Shown: piece after piece, positions 1 through 11,452 of the stretch
How positions within the stretch are numbered: position 1 is the first letter of the stretch
Layout: each line of letters starts with the position of its first letter
From: Metaphire vulgaris
Taxonomy: Eukaryota; Annelida; Clitellata; Crassiclitellata; Megascolecidae
Length of the DNA: 64,000 nucleotides
Direction of reading: 5' to 3'
NCBI GenBank assembly: GCA_018105865.1
Contig: CM030836.1
Span: 21,376,443 to 21,440,442 of the forward strand
Program-made: the position numbers and the translations under genes
The notes under the pieces: generated by a model
What the model was told of the DNA's origin: nothing
Databases searched by the model: none
Seen by the model: the letters and a program-made list of their open reading frames with translations, nothing else

Positions 1-260
1 ATTGGATACTCTTCTGAATGTTTGCATATCTATAGCCTATACTGTAGGAATTGTCCTTACACAGTCCAATGTCAAACAGAGTAGGCCTATCAATTTTAAG
101 ATACACCATAGCACAGATATGTCAGTCGCGGTGCAATATATAGCACACATGTCGGTCTCAGATGGGGGGATATCCCTGGAGGGAAGGAGTTGCGCAGGGG
201 GAATCTTGGGCTTCAGCCCCCCCCCCACCCAAACCTAAAATCCTGGCTACGTCCCTGTCT
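1..260. mobile_element. Right part of a truncated MITE-like element
   Basis: The first ~110 bp resemble two internal segments of the element at 13161-13891 (shared words such as CTCTTCTGAAT, TTTGCATATCTATAGCCTA and CAATTT.AAACAG). The end reads ATCCTGGCTACGTCCCTG, a terminal sequence typical of short DNA transposons. The left end lies outside the window, so boundaries and family are inferred. Confidence 0.45.
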
Positions 261-600
261 CCATCACCCAACTTTGTTACCACTCTGCTAACTTCCAACC
301 CCTAATATTACTGGGTGAACATTTCCAACTTAGAGACCCGTGAATTTAAACTGGCATGTGTGTGTGTGTGTGCGCCGTACAGTAAATTGGCCATTCTTGA
401 CTGTTAAGTGGGCCTATTTATGCAAAAGTTAGTTTAGAAACGTTGGACAAAGTCTTTAAAACAGGCGCGTGCATTTTAGGAGCTATTTAATTAAAAGAAG
501 AGTTTTTGGAATATTTGTAAGTGCTGAGATACTACTTACTTACTTACTTACTTACCCTAAATTCTGCCAAGTACGAAACGTTAAATACCACTTTAACGAA

Positions 601-637
601 AAAGTCACACACACACACACACTGTGACACACACTGT

Positions 638-672
<35 letters not shown>
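601..672. repeat. (CA)n microsatellite upstream of the Hox start
   Basis: Runs of CA broken by two CTGTGACA units, ending about 40 bp before the likely Hox start codon. It may lie in the 5' UTR or promoter of that gene. Confidence 0.9.
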
Positions 673-714
673 TGTGTATATGGTTGTGGTCATGCATGCA
701 GTTGAGAAGGGGCG

Positions 715-2340
715 ATGGATGTTGCTGGATCATCTTCGTTGATGGGGCGACAGTTTGGCGCCTGCAGTGGATCGGTGGAATTCCTACGGAACTCCGGTCA
801 AACGATGCTCCCCCCGCATCACTCCTCCACGCACGCCGTCTCCGGATGGGGCAGTTACTCGAAGGCCAATCACCATGTCAGCGCCTTCGAACCGTTCGAG
901 TTGACGCACTCTCCATGCACCTCCCGTTCCCTCTACCACCAGAGCTCGGCCGCCGCCGCAGCCGCAGCCGCAGCCGCAGCCGCGTTCGCCGAGGAGATCC
1001 GGGCGGGTTCGTCGATGCCGTCTGCCGCCGACATCCACCACTTCCGGTCTTCCCTTCTTGGTCAGTCGTTTTCGTCCGTCGCCCACTCGGCCGCCGCCGC
1101 CGCCGACCTGTTCTCTGCAGCGTCCAGCGGATGCATGCAGCCTCCTCTGCAGGGCCCAACGCTCGGCGCCTTTCGGTCGCTGCAGCCGCCGCCGCCGCCT
1201 CCATGCAGCGCCTCCATTCCGTTCAACAGCAGCAGCGCGACATCTACCACCCGGGAGCGTTCTCCGCTCCCTCAGCTGCAGGTGCGTCTCTCATCACGGA
1301 ACTCAACGGAGTGTCTGGCAGTCGGATGGACGTCGTCAGTCACCTTCCATCGGACAACGCCTACGCCGTCCAACAACAGACGACGACGCCCAATAAGAGC
1401 GCCAACGGAGGAGGAGGAGGAGGAGGAGGAGGTCAGTGCAGAAGAGATTCAATCGCTCATTCGACGGCGCTGCAGTATATAGAACCATCCGTCGATTTTT
1501 AGAGAACGTATTCTTGGGGGTGGGCGACTCTTGTCCCATAATTTTCTATTTCCGGGAGAGGGTTGGCGGATTTAAATTGAAAATGTTGTGCTCGAATGGT
1601 CTTCGGTATAAGCTTAATATTCATATTCGAAATTCATATTAATTCTTCAGAATCACGTGATCACGGCTTTCTTTTAGTCTTTAGTCGCCTTAAGCGGATT
1701 TGAAGCGAAATCTTTGATTATATAATAAGATTATCTTTCGAAACGCAGTGTATAAAAATGTGACCACAGAGGCCAGAAATTCTCTGTCCATTGACACTGA
1801 AGGTACGCCTCTACGTGTCGACAAATCATAAGCGAAGCAGCACGCCACCTGGCGAACGCCGACGCAAGCTGCGACATTCGTCGATAGCCAGGGAATGGGG
1901 GGAGGGACGGGGGGAGGGAGAGGAGACTGATTCGTCCGTTTCAGTTGAATCGGATGGATTTCCATAGTGTCCCTGGCACCCGATGAATTCGGAAAATTGT
2001 GTTAGATACAAAGATCTAAGGGCGTATAGGCTACGTTAATTCGCCTGTGTTAATTAAGTAACAGAGCATCAGACGCATTGTTACTTTACCGTGTGTAGAC
2101 GTTACACTTACGAAGAGTTCAAGACAGCGGAAGAAACGGAAGCCGTACAGTCGCCTCCAGACTCTGATTCTTGAATCGGAGTTCGTCCACAACGGATACA
2201 TCTCCCGTCAGAAGCGCTGGCATCTGTCCTGTCAGCTGAACTTGACGGAGAGACAGGTCAAAGTCTGGTTCCAGAACAGAAGGATGAAGAACAAGAAACT
2301 CAGAGAACGAGCAAGAGTCATGATCAACGGAACGCAGTGA
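715..2340 (+). CDS. Posterior-class Hox protein, Hox11/13-like (2 exons, one frame break)
   Basis: Nuclear homeodomain transcription factor that would pattern the posterior body. Exons are 715-1431 and 2099-2340. The donor G|GTCAGT and acceptor GTGTGTAG|AC are both phase 1 and join as a GAC codon, so the short intron lies just before the homeobox as in other Hox genes. The start at 715 has a good context (GGCGATGG). Exon 1 codes a low-complexity N-terminus with a poly-Ala tract of about 12 (near 949-983), two further short Ala runs and Ser/His-rich stretches. Reading switches frame in the GCC run at about 1178-1201, where one base seems to be missing; codon choice is uniform (GC-rich third positions) on both sides. 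Exon 2 holds a complete homeodomain and stops 12 codons after it. Predicted length is about 319 aa. Posterior class is firm; the Hox11/13 assignment rests on [17 protein letters not shown] similarity and is tentative. Confidence 0.85.
2125..2304 (+). other. Homeobox (60-residue homeodomain)
   Basis: Numbering with W48 fixed gives R2 K3 K4 R5, P7 Y8, Q12, L16, F20, Q29 K30 R31, W48 F49 Q50 N51 R52 R53 M54. All hallmark DNA-contact and core residues are present. K3, P7-Y8 and the basic R28-R31 segment mark a posterior (Abd-B) type. Unusual residues are I15 (usually E), C36 and V47 (usually I). No hexapeptide YPWM is seen upstream, as expected for posterior Hox proteins. Confidence 0.93.
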
Positions 2341-2382
2341 ACGACGACGACGACGGCGGCGGCGGCGGCGGCGGCGGCGTCA
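2341..2382 (+). repeat. (GAC)n/(GGC)n trinucleotide run in the Hox 3' UTR
   Basis: ACGACGACGACGACGG followed by about nine GGC units begins immediately after the Hox TGA and ends at CGTCACGTG. It would be transcribed as part of the 3' UTR. Confidence 0.85.
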
Positions 2383-2424
2383 CGTGACCAATTAGCGACA
2401 CGGCCAATGGGCGTATAGCCCTGC

Positions 2425-2426
<2 letters not shown>

Positions 2427-2481
<55 letters not shown>
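2427..2481. repeat. (TA)n microsatellite
   Basis: Uninterrupted TA dinucleotides, about 27 units. Confidence 0.95.
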
Positions 2482-2484
<3 letters not shown>

Positions 2485-2673
2485 AGAGACAAAAGGAAAG
2501 AAGCTTTTTGTTTCAGCGTTTGTCCATGGCCATACAACGCTTCAATTCAATATCGTTTCGAGGAACTTTTTCGTGGCCGACCTCGAAGAACCTGACGAGA
2601 GTTAACACGCATTAATTTTTGTCTCCGGACAATTTTTTTTTCATAAGACCTTCGGGAATGAAGTACCGAGGGC

Positions 2674-2675
<2 letters not shown>

Positions 2676-2725
<50 letters not shown>
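2676..2725. repeat. (TA)n microsatellite after a GAAGTACCGAGGGCA core
   Basis: About 24 TA units, directly preceded at about 2655-2675 by GGAATGAAGTACCGAGGGCA. The same 20-mer precedes microsatellites at about 7297-7316. Confidence 0.9.
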
Positions 2726-2726
<1 letters not shown>

Positions 2727-2910
2727 GTACGCCGCTGCGTAGGCCTACAACTAGTTCGGCGGTCAACATTGAAATATCTCCGCTTTAAAATTAAACGGTG
2801 TAGGCTGATTCCGTTATAACGGACTCGCGTTTTATACAAGAATTTCGCTAATAACGGACAAACGACTTGGTCTCCAGAGCCGTTCCTGACGCACATGACA
2901 GGCTATTGCC

Positions 2911-2913
<3 letters not shown>

Positions 2914-2969
<56 letters not shown>
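2914..2969. repeat. (AC)n microsatellite
   Basis: Uninterrupted AC dinucleotides, about 28 units. Confidence 0.95.
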
Positions 2970-2970
<1 letters not shown>

Positions 2971-3266
2971 GGCGCCTGGCGTGACAGTGATATCCAGTGC
3001 AGATGGACAGCGGGATGACCAATTTAGGCCTATTACTTCAAACAGGTATGGTTATATAGCGCGATTGCTGCTTGCAGTCTGTATGCCACAAGAGGGGGTG
3101 TGGCATAAGTAGCTGGTGTCCTCCGACTGTGTTCTGAGTATGTAGCAACTCTGGATATAACGGACTCGGGGATCTAACGGAATGCTTCGCCAGATCCATT
3201 AATGTATATAACTGGACTATATTACGTTTAGCCTATATATATAGGCCTATACAGTGTGCTAACAAT

Positions 3267-4177
3267 TAGGGATGTGCGGGTATACCCGTACCCGCGGGTA
3301 TACCCTACCCGTACCCGTACCCGCGGGTACGGGTAGGGTAGGGTACACATTTTACGGGTACGGGTCGGGTACGGGTACAGCGCTACGGGTACGGGTATAG
3401 CGGCTACGGGTACGGGTATACCCGTTTTACCCGAAAAGTTATATTTTCATTTCTCACTACTATAGCAAATTAGCAATGCAATAATAGAAAAATAATATTG
3501 AGTAAAGTGTATTAGTATAACTTGTACATCGCGTTCAGTTTGTCAGACAGCATGCATTTTACTTACTGAAAACATAAAGGAAATACAGATGACGTAATCT
3601 GACATCTTCAGTAATAAATCTATAATGGCGTCCTCTGACTCCTCCAAGGACTCTTTGACCGAGAAAGTTCTTCTGGTAAAGTTTTGTAGTTTAACTTGAG
3701 CTCTAATGCCTGCTCATAGATAAATGATATCTACTAAATAGTTTAAACAAGCCCATTCATGTCGGCTTAGGCTAGCTGACTGATTATCCTGATTCCTAAG
3801 TACTAGATCTGTCCTAATCTAAACATGCGTGCTATTTACAATGAATAGTTATCCCAATTTCGTAGCCCCAATTTCACTGTTGCCTCTCTATAGTCTCTAG
3901 GAACGGATACGGGTTCACGAGTCCATGTACAGGTCCTTGTAGTACTTGTACCCGTAAACGCACCCGCGGGTACGGGTCCAAAATTCCAAATCCAAAAAAC
4001 TCCAAATTCCAATCAAAGTCGGTTACGGGTACGGGTACGGGTACGGGTACGGGTACACAGCTTACGGGTACGGGTCGGGTACGGGTATAGCGCTAGCGGG
4101 TACGGGTAGGGTAGGGTAAAAAAGTTTTTCCACGGGTACGGGTAGGGTATGCATTTTGCTGTACCCGCACATCTCTA
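3267..4177. mobile_element. hAT-type non-autonomous element with ACGGGT subrepeats
   Basis: Termini are TAGGGATGTGCGGGTA and, inverted, TAGAGATGTGCGGGTA. The flanks 3259-3266 and 4178-4185 are the identical 8-mer CTAACAAT. Both ends are built of many ACGGGT/ACCCGT units arranged as large inverted arms. An 8-bp duplication plus TAGRGATG ends fits the hAT superfamily. No transposase domain is visible. A short coding-looking stretch at 3625-3675 ends at a GTAAAG donor. Confidence 0.9.
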
Positions 4178-4362
4178 CTAACAATTAAGCGTCGTTTCTT
4201 AATTCCAGGGAATTTGCCTCTGGCACAACGAGTTTCTTATAAGTCAAAGAGTCGACAGTTGCCGCAATAATTGGTGGATAACTTCTTGCGCTAATTCGTA
4301 TCAATTCAGTTTCACTTTCCATGCACTTCACACTGCATGCCACAAAACTTTAATAGGCCTAC

Positions 4363-4485
<123 letters not shown>

Positions 4486-5754
4486 ACCATTATGCCCGCT
4501 CCATGATAGCTCTGTTTTTCCCTGCTGGAGCACTGAGTGTGTCCAGCACACGAGATGCAAAATCCGCTTTCACTCGCCTCCCCCACCCGACCACACACCC
4601 CCACCTGCAGCTGACATCGATGGGTGTTTATGGTCGAAGCGAGAGAACAAAGATTGAAAATGTCTTTATTGTAAAATCGATTTCCCGCACCGCAGTCGAT
4701 TGGGGCAGGCGCTTGACGACCGAACATTATAGATTTTTAAGAGGCAATTTTTAATTTGAAATTTTCTATTCAATTATTTAAATTCGAATTGTATGCACAT
4801 TATTTTTTATAATACTGCATAACGTGTCTAAGATGAGCGGATGCTGTGGAATTTCTGCTAATGTTCTAATAATTGTGAATTCTTTATTTGCACCAAGAAT
4901 TAGTTATAAGTTATAGACTTTATATACGCCGTGTTTCATAAAATTGGGACCTTTTGTAGTTTTATTATAACTTTTCCTTTTGTAGACTGATTTTATCACC
5001 GTTTGCTAGAAAATTTTAAAATATGAAGCATCGTATATATTTATATTTGTATTTAAGCTTATATATGTAAAACTTATAATGACTATGAAGACTCTAATAA
5101 ATAGAATTAACAGATTCTAATATTCTGTGTTCGATGGTTTTTGCTTCGTTTTCCAACTGTGAAAATGATTTCCGTTCTGATTTGTGGAAAATGGGAGTTT
5201 ATGAGCTTCATGATTTCATCTCTTAGGCTATATCTTGATATTCATTTGGACAGAACTAAGATTTCTCTGAATTTGAGAACGGTTAGCCTCGCCCGTCGGA
5301 ACTGAGGGTGCAGCCGCACTTCCTGAAAAAAAACTTTGGCAAAAACTATGGCTGCAGTTCACTCCCTTGTGTCGGGATTCATGAGGAGGAAGGAACAGGG
5401 TAAAACATAATCTACCAACTGGCCAAGGAAATGCACCCCCTGCTAAAAATTCGTTCCGACAAGACTCCCTGGAGGACAATGAAAGAACGGTGATCCTTTT
5501 CATTGAATTCAAACACACACACACACACACACCTGTATAAGCGTCGATGGGCGAGGTAGGCCTACCTTCGGAGGTTAAAGTTACTGCTCCATAAGAGGAT
5601 ATATTATCGATTAATGCCCCGGGTAGCTATACTTAATGGATAGGTCTATAATTATATCCCCGCAACATTTCCCCTTAGCGAGCCGTGGCTTTATCGTTCG
5701 TTTTACTCGTTGAAATCTCGAGTTTTCTCGATTCCTCGGTTGGTTACTTCGGAT

Positions 5755-5920
5755 CATTAGCGTCGCCACGGGGGGGCAAATGGGGGCACTCTTCTGACCT
5801 GCCCCAGACCACCTACCAGATTCGCGCAAATCCGGTGAGAAAGTTTTTGTGAAGGGGGTAGGGGTGGGTATCTGACACGCCAGACCCTTTTGCCCCCAAC
5901 CAAAAATTCCGACGCCACTG
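5755..5920. mobile_element. Short hAT-like MITE with 8-bp duplication
   Basis: Begins CATTAGCGTCGCCAC and ends GACGCCACTG (inverted CAGTGGCGTC). The flanks 5747-5754 and 5921-5928 are both CTTCGGAT. The interior is G/C-run rich. The left terminus has diverged from CAG. Confidence 0.75.
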
Positions 5921-6306
5921 CTTCGGATGAATTATTCTGGTTAGAAAGGATTCTTCTGATGTCAATGATCGGATACGAACAGTATAGGCCCCTATATATA
6001 CTGTAGTCTTCTGATTACGAGTTCCATCTGAATATCTGTTGGGCAGAGAGCGACTTCGATGGTCAGAGTGATTCCGTTTATTTTGGATTTCCTTTTTTAA
6101 CCCTCATAAAAACTTCACAAATCTCGCGCATCGGTTGCAATTCAACCTCCCACTACACTAGACCGCCCCCTCCCCCCACCCCACCCCCCACCCCCACTCA
6201 CTTCACAAGATGTTTCCTCTTCGCCGTCAACCCCTTCTCCCATCCCACCCTCCTCCGGATCGCTGCTTTTCAAGGGCAACACATTGCGGCGACCCGCTAT
6301 GAACAG

Positions 6307-6355
6307 GAGGAGGAGGAGGAGGAGGAGGAGGAGGAGGAGGAGGAGGAGGAGGAGA
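6307..6355. repeat. (GGA)n microsatellite
   Basis: About 16 GGA units. Confidence 0.95.
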
Positions 6356-6620
6356 CCATGTGCGCCATGTTCAGATGGTCATTGTATAAGATGACGGCGT
6401 CTGCCTTTGTTCATGCGCTATTCACAGCTCTATGCCCGTTTACTCTTAGACGACTGCGCATGTGCGCTGATTTCGAGGTTTACTGCCGTAACCAATGGGG
6501 AAACGGGGAGGGGGAAGACTTCCCCTCTGCTGCTGCTGATGATGATGCGATTATGAATTTTTTAATGAAATAATTATGACGCTGACACTTTTCTCAGTTG
6601 CAATCAATTCACTGACCCGG

Positions 6621-6753
<133 letters not shown>

Positions 6754-6925
6754 GCGATCTTCATGATCTGAGATGACCGCGATCTTGACCAGATCGTTTT
6801 TTTCTGCTTTTCACCAATTGCTCCAATTGCTCTGACATAACTGCGTGATTGGTGACGTTCGTCGAAGGGGTCTCCTCCGCATGCAACCGTCGCTCTATGC
6901 TTCTAGTGCAGAGAATAGAAGACGA

Positions 6926-7121
6926 CAAAGAAGAAGAAGAAGAAGAAGAAGAAGAAGAAGAAGAAGAAGAAGAAGAAGAAGAAGAAGAAGAAGAAGAAGA
7001 AGAAGAAGAAGAAGAAGAAGAAGAAGAAGAAGAAGAAGAAGAAGAAGAAGAAGGAGAAGAAGAAGAAGAAGAAGAAGAAGAAGAAGAAGAAGAAGAAGAA
7101 GAAGAAGAAGAAGAAGAAGGC
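6926..7121. repeat. (GAA)n microsatellite, ~65 units
   Basis: About 195 bp of GAA with one GGA interruption near 7051. It lies 175 bp from the long CT tract, so two long purine/pyrimidine tracts are clustered. The poly-Glu, poly-Arg, poly-Leu, poly-Ser and poly-Phe frames here are artefacts of the repeat. Confidence 0.97.
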
Positions 7122-7206
7122 AACGGTGACTGTCACAAAGAAACGAAATGAAGACGATGGCGGAACAACGCCACCTCCATTGACTGTCAAACATTGAGGT
7201 TTAAAG

Positions 7207-7316
7207 CAGAGGCGTAGCGAGGGTAGGGGGCCTATCCGGCGCCCGGGGGCAAAGTGTACTGTTGGCGCCCATGCAATTTTTTTCACAAGTCCCTCAGGAA
7301 TGAAGTACCGAGGGCA
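7207..7316. mobile_element. Partial copy of the CAGAGGCGTAGCG element
   Basis: Starts CAGAGGCGTAGCGAGGG like the element at 8467 and then carries a GGCGCCCGGGG..AAAGTGTAC..TGGCGCC segment that is the inverse of 8690-8730. No right terminus or flanking duplication was found, because the segment runs into microsatellites. Confidence 0.6.
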
Positions 7317-7329
7317 CCTCTCTCTTTTT

Positions 7330-7334
<5 letters not shown>

Positions 7335-7426
<92 letters not shown>

Positions 7427-7433
7427 CTCTAGG

Positions 7434-7527
<94 letters not shown>
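7335..7527. repeat. Compound (CT)n-(CTAT)n-(TA)n-(GA)n microsatellite
   Basis: Successive CT, CTAT, TA and GA blocks, each shifting to a related unit, which suggests stepwise repeat evolution. Confidence 0.95.
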
Positions 7528-8466
7528 CAATATGGAGGCTGGCAGTCGTTCTGTTGCCACTGGCAACCTTCTCGCTCTAAATCAACTTCACCAAAGAGCG
7601 CATTACACCTGTTGCAGAGCAAGATTTATAGTCCGCCTCCCCTCCTCCTCCTTCTCCTCCTCCTCCTTCGCCCCATCTAGTATCGACATATTGGGGCGCC
7701 GGGTCATTAAAATACACGAACAGACGACAGGTTTTATTGCCCCGACGAGACATCGCCATATTGGCTGTTGCCACAAGAATCCAGCCATCAGGACATTCGA
7801 ACCATACTCATCCGAATCGACCAGCGATGAAATAAGCCGCAAATGCTATTTGTATATTCTGCGCAGATAGGCTACAGTGTATATCGGAGATTTCACTCGA
7901 TCGATGAGACCCCGTAGCCCCATATTTTACCCGAGAGAGAGAGAATATCAATCAATGCTCAGCATAGGGCCTAAGCGCGTAACGCCTGCGTCTTTACAAT
8001 GGTCCATTTATATTGTTATCGCTGAGGAAAAGTATTATTTTACGAGTCTTGTGTTTAAGTTATATGTATGTTAAACTCATAACCCAATAAAAGTGGTTCG
8101 CTATCATCCACAGACCGCATGAAGCGATGATTTAGGTCCCAATTTAAAGTTCGGGCGCCATATTCGGAAGCACTTACTTCAGCGCTGGAATAAAATCAAA
8201 ACAATAAAGTCAGAATTTGACTTTTAATTTTCGCATTAGGCATAAAACGCAATGAAAACGAAATGAAAGTGCTAGTTGAAGCTAAATGCAATAGACATAT
8301 GAAACGTCCAAATAATCATGACTAGCCAACATCTAGGCCAACTAGGCTGCAGCCTATAGCCCCCGCCACAAATTGTAAGGACCTCAAACCATAAATTTTA
8401 AAGATGCCCTGAACACTATGCATTCGCCGTCCCAACAAACATTCTGCATAACTTAGACGTCTATGC

Positions 8467-8934
8467 CAGAGGCGTAGCGAAGGGGGCAGGTGAGGGCATA
8501 TGCCCCCGGGCGCCGAGGTGAGGGGGTGCCAAAATCGGGTTTTTGGGGTAGACCTAAGTTAAAGCCAGCTAAACACATAATAAATAAGAAGAAACAAGTG
8601 CGGCGACCTTTTTGCTCGTCAGGAGTATAAGGAGAAGGGACGCCGAGAGAACGATGTGACGACCTTTTTTGCTCGTCAGCAGTGTTGGGGGCGCCAACGG
8701 TACACTTTGTCCCCGGGCGCCGGATACCCTCGCTGTGTTTTATACAGGCCTGCTAGGAGAGGAGATTCCCCCCAAAAGAAAACCCCCTCAAAATCCCCCA
8801 ATTCCAGCACTTACACAAATTTTGCATCGAACTGTGTTTTTCCCCTCCAACCAAGTCGATTTTCCCTCCCCAAGCCTCAATTTCCCCCCCAAGGCCTGGA
8901 GTCTGGATAAAACACTGTTCTCGCTACGTCTCTG
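8467..8934. mobile_element. hAT-type MITE (CAGAGGCGTAGCG family)
   Basis: Left end CAGAGGCGTAGCG, right end CGCTACGTCTCTG. Flanks 8459-8466 and 8935-8942 are both GTCTATGC. The interior is GC-rich and palindromic in part; there is no transposase. Confidence 0.9.
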
Positions 8935-9965
8935 GTCTATGCTCTGTGTTAGAGTATCAGGACCTTCAGCTTTGTTTAGCAGAGCAGGCTTAATTTCTTA
9001 GTTATTTTTTCATTTAGGCCTATTATTTGTTGCATCTTTATATTTCTACATTCTTCAATTCTGATTGTCTTTTACTACAGCTTTGAAGTGGTGCTGTATT
9101 TTGTATATTCCCATTCATCCTATAGATTAACAACTGGCGCGCTGTTAAATCAATATGAGCGTGCTTTTAAAAACCGGATAAACGACGAGCTGATCTTCTC
9201 TTTTTATCGCCCACGCGTTTAACGCTTTCAAAAGTCCCTTTGAACCGCGTCTCTTTCATCGGCGACAAAGAGAATCTCTGCCGTCCCTCTCATCCTCAGC
9301 TGCCTGTCAGAGTTTTTACAGTTCGGAAAAAAATAGATTTCTAATGCATAATCATCATAGTCTTGCGTTAAATTTTCAATTTACGAGCGAACGTTAGGTA
9401 CGATAATTAATTGAAAAGAACAATGTTTAATGTTAATTAAACGATGAGTATCAATTTCAAAGGACCTGCGTTCTTCGTAATTCACAGGAAGACAAAGAAT
9501 TAAAGTAAAAACGAAAGACTGGTCCCTTTTAAATACTTGTAGGTTTCTAGGGAGAGATTGCACAATTTGACAACTATTAATTTTACGGTCAAATCCGTTC
9601 GTCTTATCCGATAGACCAAATGGCCTTATACACATTTGAACGATCTGATGGACGTCCGATAAACTGAGCAGACGACAAAATAACTGACGTGACATGTACG
9701 AGACTTTTAATGACCGATATGGTCTTTGACAATTCACTTACGTTGACCTTGATGACGGCGACGATGATGATGATGATGACCTACGCTCATATACTGTACT
9801 AAAATAGCTGAAGATTAGAATAATTATTCTGTCCATTTAGGCTCTGATTTAGCCTGTAGGATTCACGTTTCATTTCTAACTGAAACTTCGCAACTGTGTT
9901 GCTGCAATCGAATTGTGAAGTGAGGATATTAAAAGGAAAGTTGTTTTTATTTAAACAATAGTGGG

Positions 9966-10645
9966 GTGGAATCAACGAAATTAGGTCTGATAATCACTAC
10001 GAGTCTGTTTCACAATCTTCCAAAGACTTCCATATGTAAACTCCAATCGATTCAAAATGCCTTAGCTCGTGCAGTAACTAAATCGCCTAAATTCTGCCAC
10101 ATTACACCATTACTCAAATCTCTCCACTGGCTCAAAATAACAGAACGCATTGAATATAAAATAATATCGATGACTTATAACTCACTCCATACATCAAAAC
10201 CTGTCTACCTAAGAAATCTGATAATTCCACAACAACCTGGATCTACTAGATCTTCTTCTCATGTAACTCTCCTTCGACCTCTGAATCAATCATCTCTCAA
10301 AATTTGCAATCGTGCTTTTTCATACGCTGCACCTGAGCTTTGGAACTCAATTCCAATATCCCTTCGCTGTCTACATCAGAGCCAAATAACAAACTCTGAG
10401 TCACAATTTTCTCCCCTTCTTGCAACATCTCCTCATGTTTTTAAACTAAAATCATTTCTCTTTATAAAATCATTTCCTCCATAGCTGTAGCGTCCTGCCC
10501 ACTCGCCCTTTGATTAAATGACCCGGCATGAATGACCCACCTTTGGCTATAGCTACTTCATTTGAATTAAGCGCATAGGAATAAGGAGCTACTTCGGTGC
10601 ATCTTTTGGAAGCGCTTTAGAAATTTACGAGATTTTACTTACTTT
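9966..10645 (+). mobile_element. LINE fragment: reverse-transcriptase C-terminus and 3' tail
   Basis: An open frame (9966-10484, 172 aa) reads IQNALARAVTKSP, then LLKSLHWLKITERIEYK and ends with FKLKSFLFIKSF. These are hallmarks of the C-terminal part of CR1/L2/jockey-type non-LTR reverse transcriptases. It is truncated at the 5' side, with no endonuclease or catalytic box in this piece. The following 160 bp hold a 3' tail with AAGCGCTTTAGAAATTTACG, which recurs at several other sites in the window. Confidence 0.85.
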
Positions 10646-10832
10646 TACGAGTGTCTATGGTAAATCTGCAGGAGCAGTGGCGGATTTACCACGGTACCAA
10701 CTGGTACATCGGCACCGGCCCTCCTTTCAAAATACAAATTCAATGGCCTCCCTTTTCTAATAATAATTTTAAAAGACTTTTAATTACCAGTTACAGTGAG
10801 TTACCAGTAGTGGTCCTGTACACTATTTATAG

Positions 10833-10976
10833 CAGTGGCGGCTCCAGGATTTGGCAAGTGGGGGCCGTTGAGGTGGCAACTTCTAATCATGGGGGGTCAG
10901 CCATTTGTTGTTATGTATGTAACATTAAGTATAGGGTCCCAATAGGGGTCACGGGCCCCCTGTGGAGCCGCCATTG
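10833..10976. mobile_element. hAT-type MITE (CAGTGGCGGCTCC family), copy 1
   Basis: Ends are CAGTGGCGGCTCCA and TGGAGCCGCCATTG, a near-perfect inverted pair. Flanks 10825-10832 and 10977-10984 are both ATTTATAG. Length is 144 bp. Confidence 0.93.
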
Positions 10977-11452
10977 ATTTATAGGCCCTATTATAAACAG
11001 ACAACAGGTCGACCGTGCCCCAGTTCTTGTACACTGACTGCATCATTGCAAATTCAATGCATGTTTATTTGAGTTGAAGTTAATGGCATTTAATTGTTTC
11101 ATTTTTTCAATGATGTTTGTTTTATTTGTACTTCTTTAAGCGACCACGATGGTACCGGCAGGGTCTCCATGGAAATAATTGCACCAGGCCTTCAAAATGT
11201 AAATCAGCCACTGTGCGGGAGTTGAAGCCAATTTGCCTACAATCTTTGCTAGGCAATTGTCGATGGTTACCGTAGAAATTACCGTAACAATTCTAATTTA
11301 AGCCCCGACCCTTGTTAAAACAAATTTCCAGCTCACATAAGAGACCTTTGAATGAGCCCCGGATTGTATTAAAAGTTTTACAGCAATACAATCGCCATGG
11401 AAAATAATTTAGCAAAACTGGCGGAAAACACTTCACTTTCAACTCTATAGAC

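Noticed and set aside
2099..2127. Nearer Hox acceptors at 2117, 2123 and 2127
   Set aside because: Their phases do not fit the exon 1 donor in the coding frame; 2098 does and has a better pyrimidine tract.
2232..2537. Minus-strand frame of 101 aa over the homeobox 3' end
   Set aside because: It is a shadow of the Hox exon plus the TA repeat, with no family resemblance.
6761..7286. Several overlapping open frames of poly-Ser, poly-Arg, poly-Glu, poly-Leu and poly-Phe
   Set aside because: All are translations of the GAA microsatellite in different frames.
10651..10977. 108-aa frame
   Set aside because: Overlaps the hAT MITE at 10833-10976 and non-coding flank; no conserved domain.
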